In this document: piece by piece, positions 37,511-47,400 of the stretch
Numbering within the stretch: position 1 is the stretch's first letter
Layout of the letters: every line of letters starts with the position of its first letter
Source of the DNA: Affinundibacterium seohonense
GTDB taxonomy: Bacteria; Pseudomonadota; Gammaproteobacteria; Burkholderiales; Burkholderiaceae_D
Assembly: GCF_014284305.1 (NCBI RefSeq)
Contig: NZ_JACOFW010000003.1
Coordinates: 233,431 to 297,430, forward strand
Direction: 5' to 3'
DNA: 64,000 bases
The notes under the pieces: generated by a model
Told to the model about the DNA's origin: nothing
Database searches by the model: none
The model's input: only the letters and a program-made list of their open reading frames with translations
Program-made: the position numbers and the translations under genes

Positions 37511-37547
37511 TTCCGACAGTGCGACATGCATTTACTAATGTGCGCAA
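37511..37547 (-). promoter_or_regulatory. ArgR-type operator facing the TonB receptor
   Basis: On the minus strand, a perfect TGTCGC-N8-AA half-site (37526 down to 37511) follows a weaker TTGCGC-N8-AA half-site starting at 37547. They are again exactly 21 bp apart. The opposite orientation to 37447-37483 matches the divergent gene pair. Confidence 0.65.
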
Positions 37548-37627
37548 AGATCACTCCCTACATGTCAGAAGAGGGCAGATTGATGGCAACATCCGCTTCA
37601 ATGAGTTCTTAGCGAAAGGCCTATCCT

Positions 37628-38893
37628 TTGAAATCCCTAACTATATTGGCGCTGTTCGCAGCGAATTTGACAACTACTTTTGTCCACGCCGAACAAACTT
37701 CAACAAAACCTTCGTTCCAGCCAATACCAGGAATCGTTGTTCCTATGGGGGGAGCGGTGCGTGGTGATAATGACGAGTTGCGACAACGCTTGGTGGATCT
37801 TGCTGGCGGTAAGGGGGCGAAATTCGTCGTCATTCCGACTTCCTCAGGAAATCCCATTGCAACAGGTGAAAACGCCGCACATGAACTCAGACGCCGTGGT
37901 GCGCAAGTAGAATTGCTGAAAATCGCACCGCAATGGCCGGGAGAAAATCTCGAGTCAGCGCGCCGCGCCGCAGCTGATCCTGACAATGTCGCAAAAATTC
38001 GCGCGGCGAATGGCGTGTACTTTACCGGTGGTGCGCAAGAACGTTATGCCGATGTGCTCAATCCAAATGGCGTAGCATCGCCAGTGCTGCAAGCTGTACG
38101 TGAATTACAAGCACGTGGTGGTGTGGTAGTTGGAACGAGCGCGGGTGCCGCGATTATGAGCAATGTCATGTTTCGTGATGCACTCAATCCACTATTAGTG
38201 CTCAAAGGCTTGTTGAGAGATGGTAAAGAAGTAGAACGCGGCTTAGGATTTGCTGGTGAAGAAATTTTTATTGATCAACATTTTCTCAAACGCGGAAGAA
38301 TTGGTCGCCTGCTCGCTGCGATGCTCGCCAAAGGTTATAAGATTGGTTTAGGCATCGATGAAAATACCGCAGCCGTGATTCGCGGCAGCGATGTCGAAAT
38401 TGTCGGCGCTACCGGTGCACTTTTAATTGATCTGCGTGATGCGACGATAACACCAGGTCCCGTCAATGTGAGCAATATTCGCATTTCCTATCTGGATAAT
38501 GGCGACCATTATGATTTAGCCAATGCACAAGCCAGTGTTTTTCCCGCTAAACGCGGCAAAGGGGAACTAAAATTCAGACAGCCCGGTTTTGTTCCTGAAC
38601 TGGAAAATCCACGTCGCGATTTCCCCGACATCTTGGGTGAAAACGCCATTCAACGTGCCTTATCACAACTGGTGGATGGCAATCTCGATCACGTCATTGG
38701 TTTTGCGTTCAGCCTGCTTCCCGCCAAGGACGATCCCGCACCTGATCTCGGCTTTGAGTTTTTGTTACGGCGGGATGAACGTACACGTGCTTGGGAGAGT
38801 ACAGGCATCGACGGCAAAGACTATTCAGTATTTGATGCGCGACTCGACGTGCGACCAATACGTATGAACACTCCACACTACAAATCATGGTAA
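37628..38893 (+). CDS. cphE: Secreted cyanophycinase (CphE-like, peptidase S51)
   Basis: 421 residues from a TTG start, with AAAGG eight bases upstream; no better start exists. A signal peptide (LALFAANLTTTFVHA) indicates export. The S51 motif GTSAGAAIMS carries the nucleophilic Ser near residue 168. GVYFTGGAQERYADVL, GLGFAGEEIFIDQHFLKRGR and IGLGIDENTAAVI match cyanophycinases, which release beta-Asp-Arg dipeptides from cyanophycin. The extra C-terminal portion (about 290-421) is seen in the extracellular CphE type. It overlaps the next gene by seven bases. Confidence 0.9.
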   Translation: MKSLTILALFAANLTTTFVHAEQTSTKPSFQPIPGIVVPMGGAVRGDNDELRQRLVDLAGGKGAKFVVIPTSSGNPIATGENAAHELRRRGAQVELLKIAPQWPGENLESARRAAADPDNVAKIRAANGVYFTGGAQERYADVLNPNGVASPVLQAVRELQARGGVVVGTSAGAAIMSNVMFRDALNPLLVLKGLLRDGKEVERGLGFAGEEIFIDQHFLKRGRIGRLLAAMLAKGYKIGLGIDENTAAVIRGSDVEIVGATGALLIDLRDATITPGPVNVSNIRISYLDNGDHYDLANAQASVFPAKRGKGELKFRQPGFVPELENPRRDFPDILGENAIQRALSQLVDGNLDHVIGFAFSLLPAKDDPAPDLGFEFLLRRDERTRAWESTGIDGKDYSVFDARLDVRPIRMNTPHYKSW

Positions 38894-40218
38894 TGGCTAT
38901 GCGAAACTTGCGACGATTCTGTCTGCTCATACTTTCCGCCGCACTATGCGCGCAGAGCGCTAGCCTCATGGCACAACAGCGTTTGCTTGATCACGCAATG
39001 CTGGATGTCGCTGCAGCACGCGGATTACCTGAAGTAATCAACTGGCGACGCGATTTACACGCACATCCAGAGCTCGCATTTCAAGAACATCGGACTGCGA
39101 ACCTCGTCGCAACTGAGCTTGCGCGCATGGGCTACGAAGTCCATCGTGGGGTAGCAGGAACTGGCGTTGTTGGCTTACTCAATACTGGCCGACCAGGCCG
39201 TGTGCTTGCTTTACGCGCGGACATGGATGGTCTGCCTGTTGCGGAGGACACTGGTCTGCCGTTTGCGTCGAAACAAAGAATCAAACAAGGCAACACCGAA
39301 GTCGCCTTAATGCATGCCTGTGGTCATGACATGCATGTAGCGATGCTATTAGGTGCGGCGCGTGTACTCGCCGATCTGCGTGGACAGCTTTCCGGTACAG
39401 TTAAACTGATATTTCAACCAGCAGAAGAAGGTGTCGCAAATGCGCCGAATGGCGCAGAGCGCATGGTGAAAGCTGGCGTCCTCGACAATCCTAAAGTGGA
39501 TGCCATGTTCGGTTTGCATGTCGGCATCACGCCCCAATCAACCGGCACACTTTCGCTACGAACACGCGGCCTGATGGCAGGCAGTGATACCTTTGATATC
39601 GTCGTCAAGGGTCGACAAACGCATGGTGCATTACCATGGAATGGCGTCGATCCGGTAGTGGTCGCGGCGCAGATCGTTTTAGGACTGCAATCTATCGTCA
39701 GCAGGCAAACCAATCTCACAGTTGCGCCTGCTGTCATTACCGTTGGCACTATACATGGTGGGCAAAGAGCGAACATTGTTCCGGGCGAAGTTAAAATGAG
39801 TGGCACTCTGCGTAGTTTTGATCCCGCCATGCGCGATCAGATGTTGGTACAACTTAAGCGTACCGCAGAGAACCTTGCTTTTGCTTCCAACGCGACAGCA
39901 GAAGTGAGCATTGATGCTGGTTACCCGGTGACATGGAACGATCCAGACCTCACCACAAAAATGCTGCCAAGTTTGCGCCGTGTAGCAGGTGCTGCGGTAC
40001 TGACGGACATACCACCAACCACGACTTCTGAGGATTTTTCTTTTTACGGACAACGTATTCCCACAATGCTATTTTTTCTCGGTGTCAATCCGCCTGGCAC
40101 GCCCCCTGCTGACTGGGCACCGAACCATTCACCTCGTTTCAACCCTGACGAAGGTGCCTTACTGACTGGCGTACGCGCACTCGCTAGCCTGGCCGCTGAT
40201 TATTTGACAGGGAACTGA
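38887..40218 (+). CDS. Exported M20-family metallohydrolase
   Basis: 443 residues with an N-terminal signal (LRRFCLLILSAALCAQSASLMA). M20D amidohydrolase motifs are clear: WRRDLHAHPELAFQEH, LRADMDGLPVAED, MHACGHDMHVAML, FQPAEEG and a late TTTSEDFSFY. Relatives deacylate N-acyl amino acids (hippurate- and IAA-amino-acid hydrolases). The seven-base overlap with cyanophycinase suggests the two act on the same extracellular material, perhaps modified dipeptide ends. The true substrate is unknown. Confidence 0.88.
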   Translation: MVMAMRNLRRFCLLILSAALCAQSASLMAQQRLLDHAMLDVAAARGLPEVINWRRDLHAHPELAFQEHRTANLVATELARMGYEVHRGVAGTGVVGLLNTGRPGRVLALRADMDGLPVAEDTGLPFASKQRIKQGNTEVALMHACGHDMHVAMLLGAARVLADLRGQLSGTVKLIFQPAEEGVANAPNGAERMVKAGVLDNPKVDAMFGLHVGITPQSTGTLSLRTRGLMAGSDTFDIVVKGRQTHGALPWNGVDPVVVAAQIVLGLQSIVSRQTNLTVAPAVITVGTIHGGQRANIVPGEVKMSGTLRSFDPAMRDQMLVQLKRTAENLAFASNATAEVSIDAGYPVTWNDPDLTTKMLPSLRRVAGAAVLTDIPPTTTSEDFSFYGQRIPTMLFFLGVNPPGTPPADWAPNHSPRFNPDEGALLTGVRALASLAADYLTGN

Positions 40219-40226
40219 AACCTCTC

Positions 40227-41345
40227 ATGGAACTCATATCAATTCCCCTCCCCTCGCCTGCCGCCGGCACTAGTCGGGCGCTGTCGTTTTTGCGATTTGG
40301 AAAAGAAGGAACTGGCCGCAAGGCTTATATTCAAGCATCACTTCATGCTGATGAACTACCCGGCATGTTGGTCGCTCACCATCTGAGAAATCAGCTTACC
40401 AAGCTTGAACAACAAGGTCAGCTACTTGGTGAAGTGATCTTAGTACCAACTGCAAATCCGATCGGACTCGCACAAACCTTGCTGGGCACCAGCCAAGGCC
40501 GCTTTGATCTGCGAACTGGACAAAATTTCAACCGCCTGTTTCACAATTTATCGGAAGAGGTACTAGAACGCGTCAGATCCCAACTAAGCTCTGATCCACA
40601 CGCCAATCAGAAACTGATACGAACAGCGATTCGCGATTATCTGAGAGAACAAACCACTATAGACGAGTTATCTGCACAACGACTAGCGCTAATGCGTCTC
40701 GCGGCCGATGCCGATGTGGTACTCGATTTACATTGCGACTGTGAATCGGTGCTACATATCTATACCGGAACGCCATTATGGGATCGCGTTGCACCATTGG
40801 CAGGATTGCTCGATGCGCAGGTCGCCTTACTGGAGACGAATTCTGGCGATGACCCTTTTGATGAAGCTTGTTCACGAATTTGGTGGGACATTGCTGCCTT
40901 GGTTGGGAATGAATTTCCGATACCTTTAGCCTGTCTCGCGGTGACTGTTGAGTTACGCGGCTTTACCGACGTCAGTCACGACATCGCTGAACGCGATGCC
41001 AATGCATTAATCGACTTTCTGCGCTTACAAGACATCATTGCTGGCCCTTTATCACAAACCATACGACCCGCCTGCGAACCGACTCCGCTAGCTGGTTGCA
41101 TACCGTTGGTCGCACCGTCAGCAGGACTAGTCGTCTACTTGCGAGAACTTGGCGAAACCGTCAAAGCCGGAGACCCACTGATCGATCTGATTGATCCGGT
41201 GAGCGGTGAGGTGCAACAATTGTTGTCGCCAGTGGATGGAATTTACTTTGCCCGCGAAAATCGTCGTTATGTGCCGCCCGGGACCCGTCTGAGCAAAGTC
41301 GCAGGCCATCAAGCGGTGCGGCGCGGATCACTGCTGTCGGCTTAA
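40227..41345 (+). CDS. cphZ: Aspartoacylase-like zinc dipeptidase, probable cyanophycin dipeptide hydrolase CphZ/AotO
   Basis: 372 residues of the succinylglutamate desuccinylase/aspartoacylase family. The zinc ligands are in QASLHADELPG (His and Glu) and DLHCDCE (His), and the catalytic Glu is likely in VTVELRG. CphZ, including AotO of the Pseudomonas aot operon, belongs to this family and cleaves beta-Asp-Arg. Here the gene sits between cyanophycinase and an ArgR-type regulator, as AotO sits next to argR. That context favours CphZ over AstE. No signal peptide is present, so it acts after dipeptide uptake. Confidence 0.78.
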   Translation: MELISIPLPSPAAGTSRALSFLRFGKEGTGRKAYIQASLHADELPGMLVAHHLRNQLTKLEQQGQLLGEVILVPTANPIGLAQTLLGTSQGRFDLRTGQNFNRLFHNLSEEVLERVRSQLSSDPHANQKLIRTAIRDYLREQTTIDELSAQRLALMRLAADADVVLDLHCDCESVLHIYTGTPLWDRVAPLAGLLDAQVALLETNSGDDPFDEACSRIWWDIAALVGNEFPIPLACLAVTVELRGFTDVSHDIAERDANALIDFLRLQDIIAGPLSQTIRPACEPTPLAGCIPLVAPSAGLVVYLRELGETVKAGDPLIDLIDPVSGEVQQLLSPVDGIYFARENRRYVPPGTRLSKVAGHQAVRRGSLLSA

Positions 41346-41413
41346 CACAATCGAATTGCCCATGATGTCGTCGTTGAATATAGAATCTAGCTAGCATTCC
41401 CAAGAAAGAATCC

Positions 41414-42424
41414 ATGCCGACGCCTTTTTCTGTTTCCTTGATATTGCTTCCCGGTTTTTCACTGTTCGCCTTAGGTGCGGTGCGTAGCGTATTTGCGGCA
41501 GCTAACGAAGTAAGTGGCGAGCTGCTTTATCAGATCGAACAATATGCGGCAGATGGCGCGCAAGCCCTTACGCAATGCGGTATTTCACTGGAAGCTGAAT
41601 CAATCGACAAACTGAATTACCAACAGGTCGACTTGGTCATGCTGATCGCTGACGAACGTGTCGATGAACATATTTCCCATGTCGTCGGCGACCATCTCGT
41701 ACAAGGATTACATCGCTCTCAATATACTGGCGAGGTCGTGCTAGGTGCATGTGGCACAGCGGCACAGATCCTCGCGGAACACGGCCTATTGGATGGCTAT
41801 CGTGCCGCAATTCATTGGCAGATTCTGGCAGATGCAATAAAACGCTACCCTGTGACCGTTTTCACCCCGGGTTTGTTCGAAATCGATAGAAATAGAATCA
41901 GTGCTGGTGCAGGTGCTGCAGTGCTTGATTTACTCTTGCATTGGCTTGAACTGCGTCATGGCAATACTTTTGCCGCTGAAGTAGCAGCAGGCTTAGGTTT
42001 GGATAGATTACGTGGCAGCGACGAACGTCAGCCGGTACCAGCATCAGCGCAACCTGCACTTGGATCGGCGCGCTTAAAAGAGGCGTTAGAACTGATGGCA
42101 GCCAATCTGGCCGAACCTTTGCAAGCGGAAGATATCGCACAATTAGTCGGTGTGTCGCGCAGACAATTAGAACGATTATTTCGCCAGCATATGGACACAT
42201 TTCCATCACGCTATTATCTCGAGTTACGACTCAAACATGCACGTCGCCAATTGAAGCAAACAACGCAATCAATTCTGCAAGTCGGGCTTGCTTGTGGTTT
42301 TACTTCAGGCCCGCATTTTTCCACCACCTACCGTAATTATTTTGGTTACACTCCGCGCGAAGAGCGCGCCCGCCACAGCATGCCGCAAGTCGTGACGAAA
42401 AACGCCGAAGAGGACATTCAATGA
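41414..42424 (+). CDS. argR: AraC/GlxA-family regulator, Pseudomonas ArgR type
   Basis: 336 residues. An N-terminal DJ-1/PfpI-like ligand domain (about 1-190) is followed by a C-terminal AraC helix-turn-helix pair. VSRRQLERLFRQHMDTFPSR, YYLELRLKHARRQLKQT and GLACGFTSGPHFS track the arginine-responsive ArgR of P. aeruginosa closely. That protein activates arginine succinyltransferase and uptake genes. Here astA follows with an ATGA overlap, and matching operators lie at 37447-37547. It is unrelated to the E. coli hexameric ArgR. Confidence 0.82.
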   Translation: MPTPFSVSLILLPGFSLFALGAVRSVFAAANEVSGELLYQIEQYAADGAQALTQCGISLEAESIDKLNYQQVDLVMLIADERVDEHISHVVGDHLVQGLHRSQYTGEVVLGACGTAAQILAEHGLLDGYRAAIHWQILADAIKRYPVTVFTPGLFEIDRNRISAGAGAAVLDLLLHWLELRHGNTFAAEVAAGLGLDRLRGSDERQPVPASAQPALGSARLKEALELMAANLAEPLQAEDIAQLVGVSRRQLERLFRQHMDTFPSRYYLELRLKHARRQLKQTTQSILQVGLACGFTSGPHFSTTYRNYFGYTPREERARHSMPQVVTKNAEEDIQ

Positions 42425-43464
42425 ATCACATGGACTATCTGTTACGCCCCGCAACACTAGATGATCTCGATGCCATCGAGCGCTTCTCGAAAGCTAGTAC
42501 TTTCGGCATTCATACATTAAAACCAGGCCGAACACGATTGGCGGAACGACTTGAACGATCGCTGAAAGCCTTTGCAGGCAGCGAGCCAGTGCGCGGCGAT
42601 GAAATCTACCACTTCGTTCTCGAAGATCTCCGAGCAGGTCGTGTCGTCGGCACCAGTGGCATCGTCACTAGCGCAAGCGCCAACCGGCGTTTTTACTGTT
42701 ATCGAAATGAATTCTCGGTACATGCCAGTGAAGAACTCGGCATCAGCAATCGAGAACATACTCTGCGCCTGTGCGAAGACTTGTCTGGTCACACCTTGCT
42801 TAGCTCGTTTTACATCGAACCAGAATATGGTGCGACGCTAGCACCACAACTACTTTCTCGCGGACGCTTACTTTTCGTCAGAAACTTTCCCCATTTGTTT
42901 GCAGAAAGAATAGGCGCGGAAAATCCTGGCTTATGCGACGAAGCTGGAAATAGTCCATTTTGGAATGCATTAGGTGGGCGTTTCTTGAAAATGCCATTTC
43001 CTGAAGCTGAGCAACGCACTGGTGGAAGATCCAAGAGTTTCATCGCCGAATTAATGCCACGTTCACCAATTTACGTTTCCTTACTCGCCGAAGATGCGCA
43101 ATGGGCGATGGGACAATTACATCCTGATGGAGAGTTACCATTTGGAATTTTGGTGACAGAAGGATTTGATGTAGATTCCTTCATCGATATTTTTGATGGT
43201 GGACCGATTGCCGAGGCACGCGTGGCAATGCTAAACACGGTCGTGTCCGCGCAAGATGTGGAGTTGCGGACAGCACATGATTTGAAAGGCGAAGCCTGTT
43301 TAGTAGCGAATATGGAACATGCAGGATTTTGCGCAACATTGGCACTCGGCGAGTTCATTGACAACACCCTTCAACTGAGTCCCTCTGCAATTGAGCGACT
43401 CAAATTGACTGCAGGTTCACGTGCATGTGCTGTACGTGCTAATGAGTTGTCATTAGCTGTGTAG
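42421..43464 (+). CDS. astA: Arginine N-succinyltransferase
   Basis: 347 residues of the AstA family, the first enzyme of the arginine succinyltransferase pathway (arginine plus succinyl-CoA gives N2-succinylarginine). The N-terminus RPATLDDLDAIERFSKAS and the segments NPGLCDEAGNSPFWNALG and PHLFAERIGAENPG are typical, and length matches the family. It overlaps the regulator gene by four bases. The remaining ast genes are not in the window, so degradation must be completed elsewhere. It fits use of arginine released from cyanophycin. Confidence 0.9.
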   Translation: MNHMDYLLRPATLDDLDAIERFSKASTFGIHTLKPGRTRLAERLERSLKAFAGSEPVRGDEIYHFVLEDLRAGRVVGTSGIVTSASANRRFYCYRNEFSVHASEELGISNREHTLRLCEDLSGHTLLSSFYIEPEYGATLAPQLLSRGRLLFVRNFPHLFAERIGAENPGLCDEAGNSPFWNALGGRFLKMPFPEAEQRTGGRSKSFIAELMPRSPIYVSLLAEDAQWAMGQLHPDGELPFGILVTEGFDVDSFIDIFDGGPIAEARVAMLNTVVSAQDVELRTAHDLKGEACLVANMEHAGFCATLALGEFIDNTLQLSPSAIERLKLTAGSRACAVRANELSLAV

Positions 43465-43761
43465 TTACCTAAACAACTAACATCGCAACGACGACGGCCA
43501 GAGCATCCTCAATCCGCCAGCAATTATCAGATTTGCTTGGATAGCAACGTGCTGCTTACACTTTTCTGATGTCACAACATGCAGTTCGATCTTAAAAAAA
43601 AGCGAAGGAACAAGCAGAAAATTTTCAGCAATTCAGTGAAAAAGATTTCATTTAATCTAGATGCCTCCTTCAAAGTCAGACTCTTGAATGAAAGCAGCCA
43701 CAAAAATGAAAAAAGCCCTTACAATTTCTTGTAAGAGCTTGATTTCAAAATACATAAATTT
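43465..43761. other. Intergenic region between astA and tRNA-Ile2
   Basis: About 300 bp with no ORF. The only clear element is the terminator of the tRNA transcript at 43709-43739. Confidence 0.6.
43709..43739 (-). terminator. Terminator downstream of the tRNA gene
   Basis: Eleven-base arms (AGCTCTTACAA / TTGTAAGGGCT in the minus sense, one T-G pair) around GAAA-type loop bases. A run of U follows. Confidence 0.85.
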
Positions 43762-43839
<78 letters not shown>

Positions 43840-43987
43840 TATTTGTCGAAACAATCATGCATCGCAAAATGAGCGACTATTGTATTACATCGGACACAAT
43901 TGGCACAAGGCTTAGCGAGTTTAAATGCGTGTTTAGCCTCGGGAATACTATGCATTCACTATAAACATAGTGACCATCAGTTGAAAT

Positions 43988-44018
43988 AAAAAAACCGCGC
44001 CTTCTTTCGAGTGCGCGG
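43988..44018 (-). terminator. Intrinsic terminator of rpoD
   Basis: CCGCGC / GCGCGG stem with a twelve-base loop and a run of seven T on the minus strand, 40 bp past the rpoD stop. Confidence 0.85.
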
Positions 44019-44057
44019 CTTTCTGAAAACTTCACTTAACTCTGGCAACAACTAAAC

Positions 44058-46979
44058 TTAGTTACCTTCTAAAAAGCTCTTCAATTTATCAGAACGTGAT
44101 GGATGACGTAGCTTACGCAAGGCTTTTGCTTCTATTTGGCGAATCCGTTCACGTGTGACATCAAACTGTTTACCAACCTCTTCCAAAGTATGATCGGTCG
44201 ACATTTCAACACCAAAACGCATGCGCAATACTTTTGCTTCGCGTGGTGTCAACGAGTCCAATACATCTTTCACGACATTGCGCATCGACGCATGCAACGC
44301 TGCATCCGCTGGCGCCAAGGTGTGATTATCCTCAATGAAATCACCCAAGTGCGAATCATCATCGTCACCGATTGGTGTTTCCATCGAAATCGGTTCTTTG
44401 GCGATCTTCATGATTTTGCGGATTTTATCTTCCGGCATTTCCATCTTGATCGCTAAAGTTGCTGGATCTGGCTCTGCGCCGGTCTCTTGCAAAATCTGAC
44501 GCGAGATACGATTCATTTTGTTGATCGTCTCTATCATATGCACAGGAATACGAATTGTGCGCGCCTGATCTGCAATCGAACGCGTGATCGCCTGACGAAT
44601 CCACCACGTTGCATATGTTGAGAACTTATAACCACGACGATATTCGAACTTATCAACAGCTTTCATCAAGCCGATATTGCCTTCTTGGATCAGATCCAAG
44701 AATTGCAAACCACGGTTCGTGTATTTTTTCGCGATAGAAATCACCAAACGCAAGTTCGCCTCAGTCATTTCACGCTTCGCTTTACGTGCTTTCATTTCAC
44801 CTGCGGACATCTTTTTATTGATGCCACGTAGATCAGGCAATGGCAAGACGACGCGAGCCTGCAAGTCGATCAATTTTTGTTGTAACTGCTGCACAGTCGG
44901 TACGTTACGTCCCAAAATCGCACTATACGAATGTCCTGCATTGACTTCACCATCGACCCAAGCAAGATTAGTTTCGTTACCAGGAAAAACTTTAATGAAA
45001 TGCGAACGTGGCATACCACAACGATTGACCACCACATCTAAAATCTGTTTCTCCACGTGACGGACTTCATCAACTTGACCACGCAAGGTATCACAAAGTT
45101 TTTCAACGACTTTTGCGGTAAAGCGGATACCTAGTAACTCACTAGAAATTGCCTCTTGCGCCTTGATGTAATTCTTTGAGTTGTAGCCTTCCTTCTCGAA
45201 GGCTTTACGCATTTTGTCAAAGTTCTCTGAGATGATGGCAAACTTAGCTAAAGAATCGCGCTTAAGTTGCTCAAGCTGTTCCGCTGAGATTCCGGCAGCA
45301 ACAGCTGCAGTATCCTCTTCGTCCTCTTCTTCTTCCTCTTCGTCGTCTTCTTCTTCCTCTTCATCATCACTTTCTGCAACGACGACAGGCGCTTTTTCCT
45401 CTTCGGTTTCGGCGTTTGGATCGACCAAGCCATCCACCATATCATCCACTTTGATTTCCTCGCTGGCGATACGTTCAGCCTGTGCGAGAATTTCCGCAAT
45501 CGTGGTTGGGCATGCCGAGATCGCTTGAATCATGTCTTTAAGACCTTCTTCAATCTTCTTAGCAATGACAATCTCACCTTCGCGAGTCAGTAACTCGACC
45601 GTTCCCATCTCGCGCATATACATACGTACAGGATCCGTGGTGCGTCCGAAATCCGAATCCACAGTTGACAGTGCCGCCTCTGCAGCCGCTTCAACTTCAT
45701 CATCGTCGCTAGTGACGGTGACAACATTATCAGATAACAACAACGCTTCAGCATCTGGCGCCTGCTCGTAGACGGCAACACCCATGTCGTTGAAGGTACT
45801 GATGATGCCTTCGATCGCTTCTGGATCGACAACGTTTTCCGGCAAGTGATCGTTAATTTCCGCGAAGGTCAAATAACCACGATCTTTACCCATTTTAATC
45901 AGGGTTTTCAGACGCTGGCGGCGACGCTCTAATTCTTCAGCAGTCGCTTCGGGATCGGCAGAGAATGCATCCTTCAGAAGCGCTTTTTCTTTGGCTTTTC
46001 GGTCTTTCGCTTTGGCTTTATCCAATGCCTTCATTTCAGCGCGCTCAACCGCGTTAAGCGCTGCCATTTCTTCGTTTTCTGGTTGATATTCTTTTGGTTT
46101 ACGACCACGACGACCCGGCACTTTCACACCCGGCAGCACATAACCAGACGTGTCAATGCTCGCCAATAGCGCAGCATCGGTTGTTTGACTCACTGTCGGA
46201 GCAGAACCTGTTTTGATCTCTTGCACTTCAGGTGCTTTTTCAGGTTTCGCCGACTTAGCGGATTTTTTTTCTGATTTCAATTCGTCTTTTTCCGCTTTTT
46301 CGGTTTTTTCAGTGCTGCTGGCGTTCGATGCTTTAGTAATCACAGAGGCTTTCTTCTTTGCGGCTGACGGTGTTTCAGTTGGCTTTACGACTTTCGTTGC
46401 AGCTTTTTCGACATCTTTGCTCAACTTTGGTTCGACTTTTGATTCATTTTTTGTGGCACGTGTTTTTGGCACTTCAACTTCCTTTTTACTCACCGTCGAT
46501 TTTACAACTTTACCTGGAATCTTGCTTCCAGCCAATTTTACTGATTTCAATTCTACTTTAGGCGGTTTAGCGTCTTTCGCAAGGACTTTCTTCTCGACAG
46601 TCTGCGCCTTGAGATTCACATCAGCCAGTGATTTCGTTGCACTTTTCTTTATTGGCGCTACCAGGACTTTCTCTACTGACTTAGTTTTGCCGCCCTGCGG
46701 CGCTGACTTAACAGGACTGGCCTTCTTAGGATTCGCTTTTGCAATCGAACTTATGGCCGGTTTAACATTTTGTTTTGCAACGACCTTTACAACTGACTTA
46801 CTGGTAGATTTGACTGCGGCCTTAGTAGTACTGGCGGTGGATTTGGCGGCAGGCTTTATGGAAGCCTTACTTGGCGAACTTAGCGTACTTGCTGTCTTTT
46901 TCGCAGCAGCAATTTTTGTCGAACTCTTCGTCACTACGGATGTTAGTTTTTTCGCGGGTTTCTTCATTGCACTAGCCAT
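44058..46979 (-). CDS. rpoD: RNA polymerase sigma-70 factor RpoD with long basic N-terminal extension
   Basis: 973 residues, well above the 600-800 usual for RpoD. The first about 280 residues are Lys/Ala/Ser/Thr/Val-rich, histone H1-like and low complexity. Region 1.1 follows (about 330-430), then a non-conserved region with a long Glu/Asp run near residue 535-555. Regions 2 to 4 are canonical: [36 protein letters not shown], and the helix-turn-helix near the end ([20 protein letters not shown]). It is the housekeeping sigma factor. A TTGAGT-17-TATAAT promoter lies upstream. Confidence 0.96.
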   Translation of the reverse strand: MASAMKKPAKKLTSVVTKSSTKIAAAKKTASTLSSPSKASIKPAAKSTASTTKAAVKSTSKSVVKVVAKQNVKPAISSIAKANPKKASPVKSAPQGGKTKSVEKVLVAPIKKSATKSLADVNLKAQTVEKKVLAKDAKPPKVELKSVKLAGSKIPGKVVKSTVSKKEVEVPKTRATKNESKVEPKLSKDVEKAATKVVKPTETPSAAKKKASVITKASNASSTEKTEKAEKDELKSEKKSAKSAKPEKAPEVQEIKTGSAPTVSQTTDAALLASIDTSGYVLPGVKVPGRRGRKPKEYQPENEEMAALNAVERAEMKALDKAKAKDRKAKEKALLKDAFSADPEATAEELERRRQRLKTLIKMGKDRGYLTFAEINDHLPENVVDPEAIEGIISTFNDMGVAVYEQAPDAEALLLSDNVVTVTSDDDEVEAAAEAALSTVDSDFGRTTDPVRMYMREMGTVELLTREGEIVIAKKIEEGLKDMIQAISACPTTIAEILAQAERIASEEIKVDDMVDGLVDPNAETEEEKAPVVVAESDDEEEEEDDEEEEEEDEEDTAAVAAGISAEQLEQLKRDSLAKFAIISENFDKMRKAFEKEGYNSKNYIKAQEAISSELLGIRFTAKVVEKLCDTLRGQVDEVRHVEKQILDVVVNRCGMPRSHFIKVFPGNETNLAWVDGEVNAGHSYSAILGRNVPTVQQLQQKLIDLQARVVLPLPDLRGINKKMSAGEMKARKAKREMTEANLRLVISIAKKYTNRGLQFLDLIQEGNIGLMKAVDKFEYRRGYKFSTYATWWIRQAITRSIADQARTIRIPVHMIETINKMNRISRQILQETGAEPDPATLAIKMEMPEDKIRKIMKIAKEPISMETPIGDDDDSHLGDFIEDNHTLAPADAALHASMRNVVKDVLDSLTPREAKVLRMRFGVEMSTDHTLEEVGKQFDVTRERIRQIEAKALRKLRHPSRSDKLKSFLEGN

Positions 46980-47400
46980 TGAATCAAACCAACCGAAGCA
47001 AACAAGTCATTTGAAACACGAAAAAAGCAAATCACTGCATACAATAAGAACCAAGAAACAGTGCGCTTTTCCAAATTCAAACAAACCTTTTTCCTTGCGT
47101 CGGAGTTTTGGGTTACTCGGAGGAGCAGACGCTCACCTAAACAACACATTCCTGTTATCAACAATCACCATGCGATGACCGCGACAAAGAATGAAAACAA
47201 CCTAAGACCTTGAATCGAAAGCCTTTAATTATATCACTTGCCACCTTTTTACTCAATCAAACAGAAGAGTAAGCACTTCCAAACAAAGCATTTCACAGCA
47301 GCAAGAAATTAATCTCATATGCCTAAGTCAATACCATAAAACCATTTTCATTTTACTAATTACATCGCAAATATACGCGACCACTCGTTATTGCAAATAA
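46980..47400. other. rpoD leader and dnaG-rpoD intergenic region
   Basis: 421 bp with no ORF. It contains the rpoD promoter at 47228-47256, leaving a leader of about 240 nt before the rpoD start. No riboswitch or attenuator was recognised. Confidence 0.6.
47228..47256 (-). promoter_or_regulatory. Sigma-70 promoter of rpoD
   Basis: Minus-strand TTGAGT, then a 17-base spacer, then TATAAT. The -10 is perfect and the -35 matches four of six positions. Confidence 0.75.

Larger units (their letters stand above)
37323..37627. other. Divergent control region of the cyanophycin/dipeptide locus
   Basis: 305 bp between the TonB receptor (minus) and cyanophycinase (plus). It contains two ArgR-like operators in opposite orientation (37447-37483 and 37511-37547) and a 17-nt dyad at 37355-37371 (arms GCAAGCAC and GTGCTTGC) close to the receptor start. 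Core promoters were not assigned with confidence. Confidence 0.7.

Noticed and set aside
36940..37767. 275-residue plus-strand ORF overlapping the TonB receptor start and the divergent intergenic region
   Set aside because: It overlaps the receptor signal peptide, the predicted operators and the cyanophycinase start, and its sequence shows no domain.
40227..41345. AstE, succinylglutamate desuccinylase
   Set aside because: The family is the same, but position next to cyanophycinase and an ArgR-type gene fits CphZ/AotO better. Kept as an alternative, since sequence alone does not settle it.
45214..45528. Plus-strand ORF with a long serine run
   Set aside because: Antisense shadow of the Glu/Asp run in rpoD.
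46213..47178. 321-residue plus-strand ORF rich in Phe, Ala and Thr
   Set aside because: It is antisense to the low-complexity Lys/Ala/Thr extension of rpoD. Its composition is a mirror of that repeat and it has no ribosome-binding site or conserved motif.
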